In this document: positions 42,391-55,249 of the stretch, piece by piece
How the letters are laid out: every line of letters begins with the position of its first letter
How positions within the stretch are numbered: the stretch's first letter is position 1
DNA from: Hemerocallis citrina
Lineage: Eukaryota > Streptophyta > Magnoliopsida > Asparagales > Asphodelaceae
DNA length: 64,000 nt
NCBI GenBank assembly: GCA_017893485.1
Contig: CM030363.1
Coordinates: 112,401,073-112,465,072, forward strand
Direction of reading: 5' to 3'
Program-made: the position numbers and the translations under genes
Notes under the pieces: model-generated
The model's input: only the letters and a program-made list of their open reading frames with translations
What the model was told of the DNA's origin: nothing
Database searches by the model: none

Positions 42391-44654
42391 TCATACGATC
42401 TAAATATTCATGTTGATCTAAATTAAGTTTCTCTTGAATAATGAAAATTTTCTATGCATGAAAGATCCAATTTTGTTTGTAAAATTTGATCTAATAAACC
42501 TATATGTTATTGTAGATGTGTAGATCTAGATGCATGATTAAAGACTAGTTTGATTAACTAAAAGATGAAAATTTTGTGGGTTATTCGTTGTTTTGAGATA
42601 AACTTATGATGAATTGAAATTTTGAGTTTTTATATGCAAATACATGTTAAAATAATCGAAGAAATTATGCAAGAAGTGGTGGAAGACCTAGAGTTGGGTT
42701 TCGGGGTATAAACCTAGACCTAGGGTTGGCTCGACCTATGGTTGAACAGCAACCGAGGGTTGCACAGTGCCAACCCAAGCACTGTGCAAACCCGACTGCT
42801 GTTGGCTCTCGGGTTAGAGTGTTTGGGCACGGATTTCGAGGAGTTTTGTGTGTGGGGTTGGTGTACTATGGTGGGAAAACACTATTATACATATTGATGT
42901 GAATGAGTATGTTTTTAGTCTAATATTTATGCGAGATTCTATGGACTTTTGGTTGAGTTTCAAAATTTTTAAATTTCAGATTTTTACAAAATCTAGTTTA
43001 ATTTTATTGATGATTTAGGGCTTCTATTTTTGTGCGAATAGATTGAAAATTTGACCAAAAAATTCTATGATTATGGAGTAAATATAAACTCAATTTTCCA
43101 GATTTTTATATTCATTTTTGAATTGACTGCTCTTAAGGATAAGAAGGTGTAACTTTCAGATTTTGGATAAAAGATAGTTGTCAGAATTTGTTGAATTTAA
43201 ACCCTTTAAATTAATTTGTTTGAGTCTAGATTTTTGTGGTGAGTTCTTTGATATGTGCTGGATTTAAATTAATTTTTCCAGAATTCAATATTCATTTTCG
43301 AATGGACCGTTCTTAAGGAGAAGAAGATACAACTTTCAGATTTTTAGATAAGGAATAGTTTTCAGAATTTGTTGAATTTAAAACCTTTAAATTAAATTTT
43401 TTGAGTCCAGATCTTTATGGTCTAGATTTAAATGAAGTTTTGCAGAATTTAATATTGATTTTAGAGTGTACTATTTTGAAGAACGAAATCATGTAATTTT
43501 TAGATTTTGGTGAAATTCTAGTTTCAATTTTCGATATATTCAAGTAATGGTTTGGGGGAAATAAATCTATATATTTTTAGATGAAATTTTCAGTTTTTAA
43601 GGGTTATATACTTCAGTTTTGAAGGATAATTATTTCAAAATTGTAAGAGTTATTATCAGTTTTAAAAATGGTAAATTTCAGATTTTCGAAACTATAAAAT
43701 TTCAGATTTTGGGAATGAGATCCCATATATTTAAGAGATTGTTTCAGTTGAGATTGAATGAATTTATAGTTGGATTAATTGAACTTTACGAATGAATGGA
43801 AAGTGAGATTCAAAAGAATGAGTTTAAAGAATTACTGTAAGATGAATTTGTTTTCCATATATCAAAGGATATTTTGTATTATTGAACCAAGTTGGGGTTG
43901 ATTTGAGATTTAGAGTTATGTTGTGGACCCTAGAAATTTAGTTGAGGATTTTTTGCGTTGTGAGCACTAGAAGTTGAGCAGGATCCAGAATTATCGGCAG
44001 TGAATTAATTGATTGTGTGACTTGGCCAGGAAGGGTTATTGTTCCTAGTTTTGTGGGTTTAAGTCCAGTAGGGTGGAGTTAGCTTTTGGTGGCTCAGGTT
44101 ACTTAAATGTATGCATAAAGATAGGCACTAGACGGTGACATGATGAAATGAGAGCAAACGTGAGTATGAGGGCCTCAAGATGATATGCGGTGTGAGATAG
44201 TCCCCGGAATTATCGAGGTGTGAGTGAAATAGTCTCCGGAATTACCTACGGTGTGGGACTGATCTTCGGAATTATCAGGATCGAGGTGACGCTTATGGGA
44301 CGTCTGCGTGTGGTGAGGCACCATTTCTTGCAATGTGGGGTATTCTCGAAAATTCCCAGGTGTGAGTGAAATAGTCTCCTAAATCATCTGTGAATAGAGA
44401 TTGACCTCCGGAATTATCGAGGCATGTGCTAGTTACACGTAAAATGTCTGAATCTCATAGTAGTCATAGTAGTAGGTTGCATAACGAGGGATTGGACCCT
44501 ATAAAATGGAGAACGATAAGGGCTTACACCGGACCTATGTAGAATGGGATGCATAGAATCCGGCAAATATGCATTAGAAATTATCGTGTGCATTATGTTT
44601 TCTTGAACATTGTTTTAATGCATTTCTCTTTTGTTCTTTTTGACACACACTTAT
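42391..44654 (+). repeat. Long LTR (PBS-bearing element), middle part
   Basis: Noncoding. It contains a ~180-bp repeat in about three degenerate copies (43040-43560; TCTTAAGGA.AAGAAG near 43131 and 43311). At 44190-44420 it has the recurring GTGTGAGTGAAATAGTCTCC / GGAATTATC words typical of Tekay/Del-like LTRs. It is interrupted at 44654 by repeat R copy 2. Confidence 0.6.
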
Positions 44655-45253
44655 TGTCACGCCCCGCTTCCCAAAACACGGAATACGAGTGCGTGACGAA
44701 GCCCAGCAAAAAATTTTAACATCATCCATAAGTTGTAGGATCGACTCAGCATCACAACAAGAATATAACAAGAGATATTTATAACTAACCGTGCATGAAT
44801 AATTTATTAGCAACAGAAATAATTGAAACACAATAATAATATCCAAATAGTTTCAATTCTGGATCAAAAGTAAAACACGGGAACATAAGCCCGTTACAAG
44901 TTTCATACAGCAGAAGAAATAAATAACTTAAGGAAAACAAATATTTAACCAAGTCCTTGCTCCAAGCGAAGCCTAAAATGTCTGCTCGCCAATTCCAACA
45001 GGAAACTCATCTCCAAAGTCTGTTTAATAATTATAAAAATGGAAAAATAGAGGAAACAAGAGAAAATGCCCTTAGTGCAAGTTGGGACCACAAATAGTAA
45101 AAACGAGTACAAGAAATATGAAACAAAATTTGGAATCAAGAATCTAATAGGGTTACAACAAGTAGTGGGAATTCAAAAACTAACTAGCAAGAGGGACAAC
45201 TCAAAAGATCAGGTTGCGTATCAAGATACTAATAGTTGATTAAGAGACTAGTG

Positions 45254-45800
45254 ACATATATGAGTATCCAACATCAAGTGACAAGTATCGAGTATAAGTG
45301 TCAAGTAACGAATCTCAAGTCTAGAGTCAAGTTGTCAAGTACAAATATCAAGTTGCAAGTGTCAAGTATTATATTCAAGTATCAAGTCTCATGTATCATG
45401 TAGTCAAGTATCAAGTAAGCATGTATCAAGTTCAAGTTTCATGTTCAAGTCTTCAGGTATCAAGTAAACATGTATCAAGTTCAGGTTTCAAGTATCAAGT
45501 CTTGTAGTTATTACTATTTAGGTAGCACTTCATGCATCCATCTTTTTACTACATGGTTGCTACAGACAATGCAATTTTGTTTAGGCCTAATAATGGAATC
45601 TATAGGGCGGTGTACTCAGGTATCAAGTATCAAGCAGGAACGGTTCATGAATACGAAAATAAATAACAGGTTCACGAAACAAGTCCGTGAATACTAACAG
45701 GTTCAAGAACCACACAGTGGTTTCGTGAATACAACAGGTTCATGAGCCAAGTAACTGGCTCCATGAATACATCAAGGTGCAACAGGTTCATGAACCGAGT
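45254..45800 (+). repeat. Low-complexity CAAGTAT expansion and GGTTCATGAACC repeats
   Basis: 45254-45630 is a degenerate run of CAAGTATCAAGT words. 45650-45800 holds four ~40-bp units with ACAGGTTCATGAACC-like dyads followed by GTGAATAC. Both lie inside repeat R copy 2. Confidence 0.75.
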
Positions 45801-47811
45801 ACTGGGAAATACGGGCCCCCTTCCGAGTATACTTACCTATATTGTCCACTACTATGGTCTTTCCCTTAAACTCCGACTTGTTACTTTTTATTAATTTTTA
45901 TCAAGCAGGCATGCAAGTGTGTGAAACAAGTCAAGAAATCATAATCATGGATATGGAACAAGTTTGAGATATTTATATAGCATATTCGAGGGTCAACACG
46001 AATAAAAATATCACGAACAACGAAAATCTCAAATCTGGATAGCACGACGTTGCTGTAGCAAAACTGCTATTCCCGCTACGAGATAGAAAATGTGGATCCA
46101 TCAGGAGATCTAGAAACTAGACTCCTTCCCGGTTCCAACGCATATAATTAAGGTACATAAAAGTTGTTCTAACGTATGTCAAAACAGCAAACTATACTGC
46201 TATTGTGTTTAGGCAGAATTTGTGATTCTGAGTTTATACATGTGAAACAGTGTTGAAATATTGTTAATTAATTCTGAAAAAATTTGGGAAGGTTCTCTAG
46301 TGTGTCCAGCAATAGCATGTAAAATTTCAAGGCAACTACTTAATGGTAGCATAGTTAAAATAATTTGTAAACTAAAGAAGTGCCCAGTTTTGTGAATCTG
46401 CGACTACCGACATAGCTGCAGTAAAACTGTGATAACTCCTAGACCGTAACTCGGAATTCAAAAATTCTGGAGGCTATCGACATCTAGACATCTAGAGCTA
46501 CATTTACTGTTCAGGGCTCAGGTTCAGATTCTAATTCTAAAGGGTCGAAACAGCAAGTAAAGTTCAGGACAGCAACAAGTGTGAATGTTTTTCATGTATA
46601 AGTTGCATGATAATTGGTTGTAGGCGTCTAGATTAATGTGATAAAAATACGGGATGATGGTTATCAAAACAGCAAGCAACATTTATTTCTCAACTCAAAT
46701 GGGTGCAAGATCATAACACACAAGATACAACACACATCTACGAATCTGAGGTTTCTAAATTTCATGTGTTCATGTGATTAGGAGATAAAAATGAGTCCAA
46801 ATAATTGTAAATATAACAACGAAGGTGTCGTGACTCTTAAGAGTTAGGGATCGACGGTAAAATATTCAAGATCAACAAGTGATATGTCAAGAATGAGTCA
46901 CAACTACAACCTATTTGCAGTATTTTCAAATTAACGCTTGTACTAGAACAAAAATTTGTACAAGATGGATACTTGCCTTTAGGACGACGATTAGTTCCGA
47001 TAATTTGAGAAAAACGGGATCGGAAATCCCGGGCGAAATCTCCCAAAAGCACGCGCGAAGACCGTGCGAAGAAACCAATAGTAACTAGAGAAACCCCACA
47101 CCAGATCCGCCCAAACAGCAAACGGCGGTTCGGATCCCCTGCGCCCAGAACATGGAATAGCGGAACCCACCAATGGGTAGCCTCCTACGCAGCGGATCGG
47201 GGCAAACAGCAAACAACCTTTTCGGATCTGTTGTGGCCGAACACAGGACAGCAGTTTCGGCCAATCACGATCCGTCTTCTTCCTCACTTCGGCAGCGAGC
47301 AGGGGAGAGAGTGGAGGATCTGTGACGGTGGCTGGCTGACGGTGACGTGGTCGGGGTTTGACTGGGGAGCAGTCGATGATGGCGACGACGGCAATGGGGT
47401 GGCGCGCATCGAGTTTGGTGGCGGCTCTGTTTTTGGGTTCGAAACAGGGAGGAGAGCGGGGGATTGTTCTGGGGTGTTTTTGGTTGACGATGTGATCGGA
47501 GTGGAATGGGGATGATGATAGGAGTGGCTAGAGGTGGTCGGAGGGCGAGGTAATGATGGAGAGTCGATGGGTTATGGAGGTTGGGAAATGGCGAAAGGAA
47601 TAGGGGACGATGACGGGGATGAGGAGGAGTGGAGATTGACGAGGGAACGGCAGTGAGGATGAGGCTAGGGATGGTCGATAGTCGAAGAGGTGGGCGGAAA
47701 GGCGAGGTTGAAGAAGACGGCGGGTGGAATTGGGTTCGATCAATCGAAGGAAGAAGGAGACGGGGAAGAAGAAGGAAAGCGGCGGGTTCTGGGGTTGCAC
47801 AGTAATTAGGT

Positions 47812-47880
47812 TAGGGGTTAGGGTTAGGGTTAGGGGTGTTAGGGTTTAAATAGTTAGGGTTTTGGGTTAATGGGTATTAG
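47812..47880 (+). repeat. Telomere-like TTAGGG run inside repeat R copy 2
   Basis: GGGTTAGGGTTAGGG and variants, interspersed with TTTAGGG-like words. It lies at the presumed promoter/leader side of the repeat. Too short and imperfect for a telomere. Confidence 0.7.
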
Positions 47881-48162
47881 GGTATCAGGTTTAAGTGGGA
47901 TCCAAAAAAAGACTTAGTCAAAAATCAATAAAAAGGAGAATAAAGAGATAAATGATATGAAACAGCTCATTCCTCCATGAAGAACGACACAAAAGAGCAG
48001 GTCGGACATACAACTGAATCAGATATAGGCACCAAAAATTGAGTTGAAACAAAATAACGATTTTATTCGAATGGAAACAGAATACAGGATCTCAAATTGA
48101 TAAAAGAGTACAATAGAACAAAATACAGTATAAAAATACAAACATGGAAAATAGGAGTTACA

Positions 48163-48569
48163 CTTACTTAGTATAGTTTCACTTGTTATTTATTAAATCT
48201 TTTATCGTTATTTCATTTCATGTTATGTGGCAAGTTTGCGATTGTGAGACTTTGGAAGGTTGCTATTACTATAGTATTGCGTCGGTTGCCTTCAACTGAC
48301 GTCCTCACTCTTCTGTTTATTTTGCAGTTGCAAGTGAGTTGCCCAAGTAAAGTGGAAGCTTGGATTTGAGATGATTAAAGTTTAAGTGTTGGGTTGTGTT
48401 GTAATAAATGTATTTAATTTTTCCTCGGTGCAAATGTAAGAAAGAACTGATGTAATAAAAAGTTTTATTTTTCCTGTATTTGATATTGTGTTTGGATTAC
48501 ATTGAAGTTGATTCTAGAAATTGTGCCACTTATTTCTAATTTTATTTATTGAAAATTCGAGGCGCTACA
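48163..48569 (+). repeat. Long LTR, 3' end
   Basis: Ends TTCGAGGCGCTACA at 48569, followed by a priming site. It completes the LTR split as 28560-28874, 42391-44654 and 48163-48569. Without the insertions this is about 3 kb. Confidence 0.7.
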
Positions 48570-48573
48570 AGTT

Positions 48574-48585
48574 TGGTATCAGAGC
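48574..48585 (+). promoter_or_regulatory. tRNA-iMet-type primer-binding site
   Basis: TGGTATCAGAGC, four bases after the LTR end. It is the standard plant initiator-Met priming site, so the LTR to its left is a 5' LTR in plus orientation. Confidence 0.85.
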
Positions 48586-51500
48586 AAACTTCAATTCGTA
48601 ATACTAAGCATGGTATAGGGAAACAAAATTAGGGTGGATATTAGATGTATGAGTGTTAGTTTTTAGGGTGGACATTAGATATGTGAGTGTCAGTTATTAG
48701 GGTGGACATTAGTTTTGAGTCATGAATGTTATAGTTATTGAACTTGCATTCGAGATACTCTCCTCGTATACATTGATGTGATATTGTACGCGAGCATGTT
48801 TCCTTTGTATCACGAATGCTATGGTTGGTTTGAACCTACATTCATGATACCATATACATAAACTAACGTTTCTCCTTAATTTTTTTCTTTCTTCATGGAT
48901 ACCCCTCCAAGTACTTTTCATCTTACGTTTAATATTTTTTTTCAAAGAATTATTTTCTTATACTATTATGTCACGTGGCTATTTATTATTCTATCTATCT
49001 TCCTTAGTCTTAATCTTTTAAGTTGACTTACTAATTTTTCTTTCTTGACATTTTTATCCTTTTTACTTTCATTCGCTTTTTTATTTTGCTATTACTTTTA
49101 CATATTACATTAAGTTTTGAATTACTACGTGTTAAGTTATTATTGCTACTACTATAATCTTTCATTATTATTTTTATTATATTATAAAATTTTATTTTTG
49201 CACATTTACTTTCATTTTATATATACTTTGATTTTTTGATACTATATTTTCCATTATTTTTCATCGTCTCATTTATTTCAGTGTATTTATAAACTTGATT
49301 GTAATATTTTTACTCATATAAATATGATATACCTCTGCACATTAAAATTTTTATTTTATTATCAATTTTGTTTTTACACCTTATATTCAATACCTTTATT
49401 ATTACTTATTGTTTACTACTTTTGTTATATTTACTTTTCATCAATTATAGCTACTTATTAATTTTGTTGCTTTATACTTCTCAAATGTACTATATACACT
49501 CACTACTTATATTTTATTTTATTTCAAATTTTATTATCATTACATTCTTGATTACTACATGTACTTCCTACTAATTATTATATATATATCATGTATTTCA
49601 ACATACTTACTATGCATATCATTTTACACTTATCTAATTACTACATTACTGTATATTTTATAAGATATATTTGTTGTGTAAATTTATTACAGTAAATATT
49701 TATTTTCTCATTCACGTTCGCATTTAAGCTTATGCATGTACTTCATTCCGTCTTTCTCCTTACTTTTATAAATTATTTTCACTACTACTAATTTCTACTA
49801 TTTATGTTCAATATTTATAATCTATACATCTATTTTAAAATTCCATCGTGTGACTTTCTACTCCATTTCCTACTTTTGCTTCTATTTTTATATCACGAAT
49901 TTCAAAACGTAACATCATAATTAAATTAAACATCCATTCCCAGTACATATGGAAGATTACATCATCTCATTTCACCATTTCTGTGCAACCTGATGTCGAG
50001 AGAGCAAATATGCAACTAGATGTCAATGGAGGCAAAACTGCAACTGGGTGTCGGGAGGGAAAATATGCAACCGAATGTCCAGATGGTAACCTGCAACCTA
50101 ATGTCGTGGAGGTAAATCTGCAACTTGATGTCAAGAAGGTCGGTCTGCAGCTAGACATCAATAAGGCCAACCCACAACAAAAGAGATTTCTACTCTAATA
50201 ACCCCCACTTTTAGTCTTATATATATATTACTTACCACTATCCTATTCTTTTGTACTGGTTCATACCATTTTATAAGATTTTAGAACTTAGCCTATGCGA
50301 CTTCAACTTTGTTATTCATAATACAGTTATACTTATATACACATTTAATTACCTTACTATTTATACTTGTTTTCATATCTTCCTATATGTGTTATTTTAT
50401 TTTTCACCCTATATTATTGAGGTTTACTATTAACTATTTTTGCTATCTTAATATTATTATTTTGTATATATACTTTATCTCTACAAATGTTAGCATTCTT
50501 GTATTTTTATACAACTTCACCTTATCTTTATTTTAATTGCTAACTTATCTTATATTGTTTACTATCCATATAATATAACTTTTATTATTTATACTTTTAT
50601 TTACTATCTACATTATATTTCTATGCATTTAATGTTATATACTATTTCCATAACATATTAATACTTTTATTGTTATTATACTTTGTTTTACTATGACAAC
50701 TACTTATAACTTTCATATTATAACATTGTTTGTTTTATTATACATTTTTTTTTCTTTCTTACTTATCTACGCATATAATATAATATGTTAATTTTCTTAC
50801 TATGTTTGACAACTTATAAATATTTTGATATTTACTGATCATTATTCTATGTATTAAATTTTAAATCGTATATATGTACATTTATTATATAACTTCACCA
50901 ACGATTTGTATATTATATATATACTTTTTATGCATCATATTTATTTATTGTTCCATTATACTTATCTTATATTGTTTTTACTTTTTGGTAACTTAATTTA
51001 AAACTTATATATTTCTCAGAATTCTATTATTTCTATCCTTCATATCAAACAGTCTTCTCTTAAATTGCTGTTTTCGTTTATCTCTTAATATTTGGTCATA
51101 GTTTAGCAAACGATTATTTTTAATCGCTCTATCCTTCACGTTTTTCTTGTAATTAACTACTTTTTCCTTTAATTTTTCAAATTCTTATTAGTTACTACTA
51201 ACTACCTTTAAACATTGTGCTCTGCTTTGTTGTCTATCAGTTATCTTTGGATTCCGATATTTTTTTCATTTTGTTTTATACTATTTAATCTTTGTCATAG
51301 TGCTGCTTTTCTCATCATAGTGATTTTTTTTTTGAAAAAAAAACTACTTAATCTCTATTTACGCCCTTAGTCTATTTTCAAACTCTTCCTACTTCATTAC
51401 AATTTATCAATACTATTACAATTCTTCAATTCTTTGCACTTACATTGTTTTTTTTATATTTATTTCTATACTTCTGTTTTATTTTTTATTTTTTTTATTT

Positions 51501-51990
51501 TTTATTTTTTATTTTTTATTTTTTATTTTTTCTTATTCTTTTTCATTGTACATCTTACTACTTTCACCATTTTGTTTTTCATACTTATTTTTTATCTTCC
51601 ACTTTTACTGTGCTTTTCTTATGTCTTTTCAATTTCTTTTGTTCTTCTCAATTTCTTTCAGAATTGATTACTTAATTGGTATTTTTCTTTTACTCTGCTA
51701 TCTAATACTTAACATATTATTATTCTTGTATGGAAATTTCTTTCGATCCATATTATCTTACGTTGTCATATTTCTTTCCTATATTGTTTCTATAAATTAT
51801 TCTAGATTGTTTAATACTTTCGTGTCATCGCTTTTATTGCTTTGTGCTTTTATTCACTTATATATATATATATATATATATCTTACCTGATACACTTATT
51901 TTCTCCATTTTATATATATGTATTTACTCTATTTCCAATAGTATTGATCCATATTTAACCTATTAGTAAAACCAATTACCCAAACCCCTT
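48586..51990. other. AT-rich noncoding internal region
   Basis: About 3.4 kb, mostly T-rich on the plus strand with TATTACT-type words, homopolymer runs (51480-51540 TTTTATTTTT) and TA runs (51856-51883). ORFs here are low-complexity F/Y/L strings. Possibly the non-coding interior of the element primed at 48574 (LARD-like); no gag or pol motif is visible. Confidence 0.5.
49985..50180 (+). repeat. 27-bp minisatellite with 9-residue coding period
   Basis: Seven degenerate units beginning GCAACNNGATGTC, spaced 26-28 bp, sit in otherwise AT-rich DNA. The frame 49983-50198 reads a 9-residue repeat (MQLDVNGGK, LQPNVVEVN, LQLDVKKVG, LQLDINKAN). Confidence 0.8.
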
Positions 51991-51999
51991 ACGTAACCC

Positions 52000-54900
52000 T
52001 AATTTTAATCCTATATATACACCCTCATAATTACAACCCAATTATCTTTCTTAATCCCATCTTGATTAAACCAGCCCTCATCCATCTCTCTCTCCTCTGC
52101 CTCTTTTTTGAAACTCATTCCCGCACTCCCGGGCCATCCTCATCGCCATTGCCTCCCTGAGCCCTCTCCCCATCATCGACCTCCCCTTCCTCCTTGGTCG
52201 TGCAGCCGAACCCATTGCCCCCTCTTCTTCCCCATCACCTAACCGACAACCCCTATTGTCGCCCTCGTCAAGCAACCACCACCGCAACACCCCATCGCCA
52301 CCATCTTCATCTCGGCCACCTGCCACCCGTCGCAACCCATCGATGGTCAAGCGCCGCCATTGTCAAACCCATCCACCAGAGACACCCACTAACAGTCATT
52401 GTCATGCTCACTGCCTCTTCCCTTGCACCTATCAACCAGCACCCCACTACTGCCTAATGCTGCCGTCAACGTCCTATACACCGCCGCTCCGTCGCCGTCA
52501 CAGTCGAAGCCGAAGCCGCGCTTGCTAGTGTTGTGATCGTGTGCTTGCTGTTGGTTGACCTTGCTGTGTAGTTTTCTTTGTGCACATAGTGTGCACGTGT
52601 CTCCGTATTTCTGCCGCTTTTCGTTCGTTCGCTCATAACTAATCCAATCAAGGCACTTTCCTCTTAAATTGCATATTGTGTTAAATTCAAGGTTTTTATT
52701 GAAACTCTGCAAGTAGATCCTGATTGTTTATTGTATTGTTATATTGTCTATCTTTCGTCGAGTATATTGAGGGTTTACACGAGCTAACTCAAGGTATTCT
52801 TGACTTCGTACAATTATTGACTCTAAAATATCGAATCTTTCATGCATTCATGTAGTATTGATAATAGAATGTTATTCATGCATGACACCACACAAATAAA
52901 CTATTGTAGAATTGATTATTAGGTTGGTGTGCTTGAATGGTTGATTGATGCCCCGTTGATATTAAACTAGTGTATGGATGTATTCTTCATTGTGCTTACC
53001 ATGTTATTGTGTTTACTACGCTGAATATAAGACTTGTGAACTATTGAGTTGAAGTTCATCATGTTTAGATCACTTTAATTTCATGAAATATGTTAAACCC
53101 TGATTTTCACTGTCTGCCTGAAATTTGTGAGACCTTTTTGACCTAGTATTTGCCATCAAAAGTTATAGCTTTCTAAATGAAAATTGTAACCCTGTGTTTC
53201 TAGTTTCCAGAACATCTAAAATATTTGAATTCCGAGTTTTATTACAAAATTTATGGCATTTTTACTACTGCTACCTTTTTACTTTCAGAATTCCTGATTC
53301 ATGTGTTCTTCATGTTTAAGTTATTAAAAAGCTAACTTAATGTTAGAATATTGTCCTGATAATTTCCAGATTGTTAGTCAACATGATTAGAAACTTAAGG
53401 AATATTTTTTATAAATTTAAAATTGGGTTTTTACTAATTTTACAAATATAACAACTTGATCTTGATTTTCGAGCGTGGTCAAGGGGAGGCTTCGGACCCG
53501 GACGGTCAAAACGTGTAATATGTAAAGAACGATGTAATTAACCTACCTATTGTTATCGGATTTCGTATTTTAAATATGTGTTGGAACCGGGAACGAGTCT
53601 ACTTTCTAGAACCTCTGAAGGATCCAGTTTTGGATTTCTGTAGCAGCGGAAAACTTAATTTTGGTACAGTAACCTATTGTTGTCCAGAATTGTGTTTCCA
53701 TATTTTCTTATTATAATTTTGTATATATCGTTATATTCAATGGATTGAAGTGTATAAATTGTATTGCATGATCATAATATACTATTATTATCATTCTAAT
53801 TATCTCATTCTAATTGATCATCTTATTATTACTCCTATTGATACTGTCATTTATCGAATTTCTCTAAATTGCATAATGTATTGATTCAATCGATAAAATG
53901 TTTAACAAGCCGGGGTTTAAAGGTGATTTAAGTAGTGGACAATGTAGAGATTGTACTCGGAGGAGGGACCCGTGTTTCCCTAAATAGTGTTATCGGCTAG
54001 TGTTTTATCGATTGATTGTGGCTTACGATGGTAACTCAATCTATCGTGTATCGTATCGTGCATTAAATAGTGAATCGTGATTAATGAATGTTGATTATCA
54101 TTGTCGAGTACATGATCTATAGAGTACACCACTTAGGTCTAACTGACATTGATTGTATGTACGGAACCTGTGGTATAGGATGCGGTAGTACGTGCATTAG
54201 TTAGGCTAAAAACTATAGACTTAAGTATTGACACAATATTGATTGCATCGATAAAATGTTTAACAAGCCGGGGTTTAAAGGTGATTTAAGTAGTGGGCAA
54301 TGTAGAGCCTGTACTCAGAGGAGGGGCCCGTGTTTCCCTAAATAGTGTTATCGGCTAGTGTTTTATCGATAGATTGTGGCTTACGACGGTAACCCAATCT
54401 ATCGTGTATCGTATCGTGCATTAAATAGTGAATCGTGATTAATGAATGTTGAATATTGTTGCCGAGTACATGATCTATAGAGTACACCACTTAGGTCTAA
54501 CCGACATTGATTGTATGTACGGAACCTATGGAATGGGATGCGGTAGTACATGCATTAGTTAGGCTAAAAACTATAGACTTAAGAATTGACACAATATTGG
54601 CACTACATATTGAACATCGTCATTGTTATTGATATGGAACATTGTTAGTGATATTGACATCGACCATTGAGTATTGACATCGAATATTGAAATATCGTTT
54701 ATTGTTATACCTATCGCATCGATTACCATTGATATTGATTATTGCTATAGTCCATTGTTATCGATTCCTATTGTTACATTGAATTCATTATTATATCGTA
54801 TTCTCATTGTTCATTGCTTTCTCTACTTGTTGTCCATGACTTGCTTTAAGAAAAATTTCTCTCCTCTTTTTTGATGAGGTATTCACAGGTGATCAATGAG

Positions 54901-55243
54901 AGTTACCTGCAGGACTTGAAGAACAGACTTTCTGAGGATTTATTGCTTTCTAAATTGATCGTTATTTTATTGGACTTCTTGTATTGAGTTGTATTAACAT
55001 TGTATTATGGGATTTTGACCCAGGGATTGATATTTTGTTTCCAGACGTTGGATTATCGTATTTGGTTATTTCATATTTTATTTCAAGTATTATTATTCAT
55101 GTGATTGTTCTTATTACATGTGTGGTTGTATTTATCTTGTTATATTGTTGAGTTGGGCAATAACAACTTATGGATGACGCAAGTCATTCGCTGGGCTAAT
55201 GTTACGTGCTGTGTTCCGTATTTTTAGGAAGCGGAGAGTGACA
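52000..55243 (+). repeat. Repeat R, copy 3 (plus orientation)
   Basis: A TATA box in CCTATATATACACC (52010-52020) is followed by a GC-rich leader (52080-52520). TTGAGGGTTTACACGAGC is at about 52768, TTGGAACCGGGAACGAGTCTA near 53582, CTTGTTGTCCATGACTTG near 54827, TATTCACAGGT near 54881, and the end is GAGAGTGACA at 55243. It holds a 358-bp direct duplication (53891-54606). The left end is uncertain. ORFs in the leader are unrecognised and differ between copies. Confidence 0.6.
53891..54606 (+). repeat. 358-bp tandem duplication in repeat R copy 3
   Basis: CGATAAAATGTTTAACAAGC recurs at 53891 and 54249. The two units are nearly identical through GGCTAAAAACTATAGACTT. Confidence 0.92.
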
Positions 55244-55249
55244 TTGAGT

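Larger units (their letters stand above)
44655..48162 (-). repeat. Repeat R, copy 2 (inverted; probable 3.5-kb solo LTR)
   Basis: Plus strand TGTCACGCCCCG to GGAGTTACA; the minus strand reads TGTAACTCC to GGGGCGTGACA. The flanks are CTTAT (44650-44654) and CTTAC (48163-48167), a 4/5 duplication. Ordered blocks are shared with copies 1 and 3 in reverse. It contains a GC-rich leader (about 47240-47800), a telomere-like TTAGGG run (47812-47880) and a low-complexity CAAGTAT expansion (45254-45630). There is no coding potential and no priming site at either end. Confidence 0.65.

Noticed and set aside
47812..47880. Interstitial telomere or chromosome end
   Set aside because: Short and imperfect, and embedded in the leader side of repeat R copy 2; probably telo-box-like promoter sequence or chance.
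51434..51890. ORFs of 76-114 codons as membrane proteins
   Set aside because: Phenylalanine/tyrosine/leucine strings from a T-rich low-complexity run (TTTTATTTTT); no gene context.
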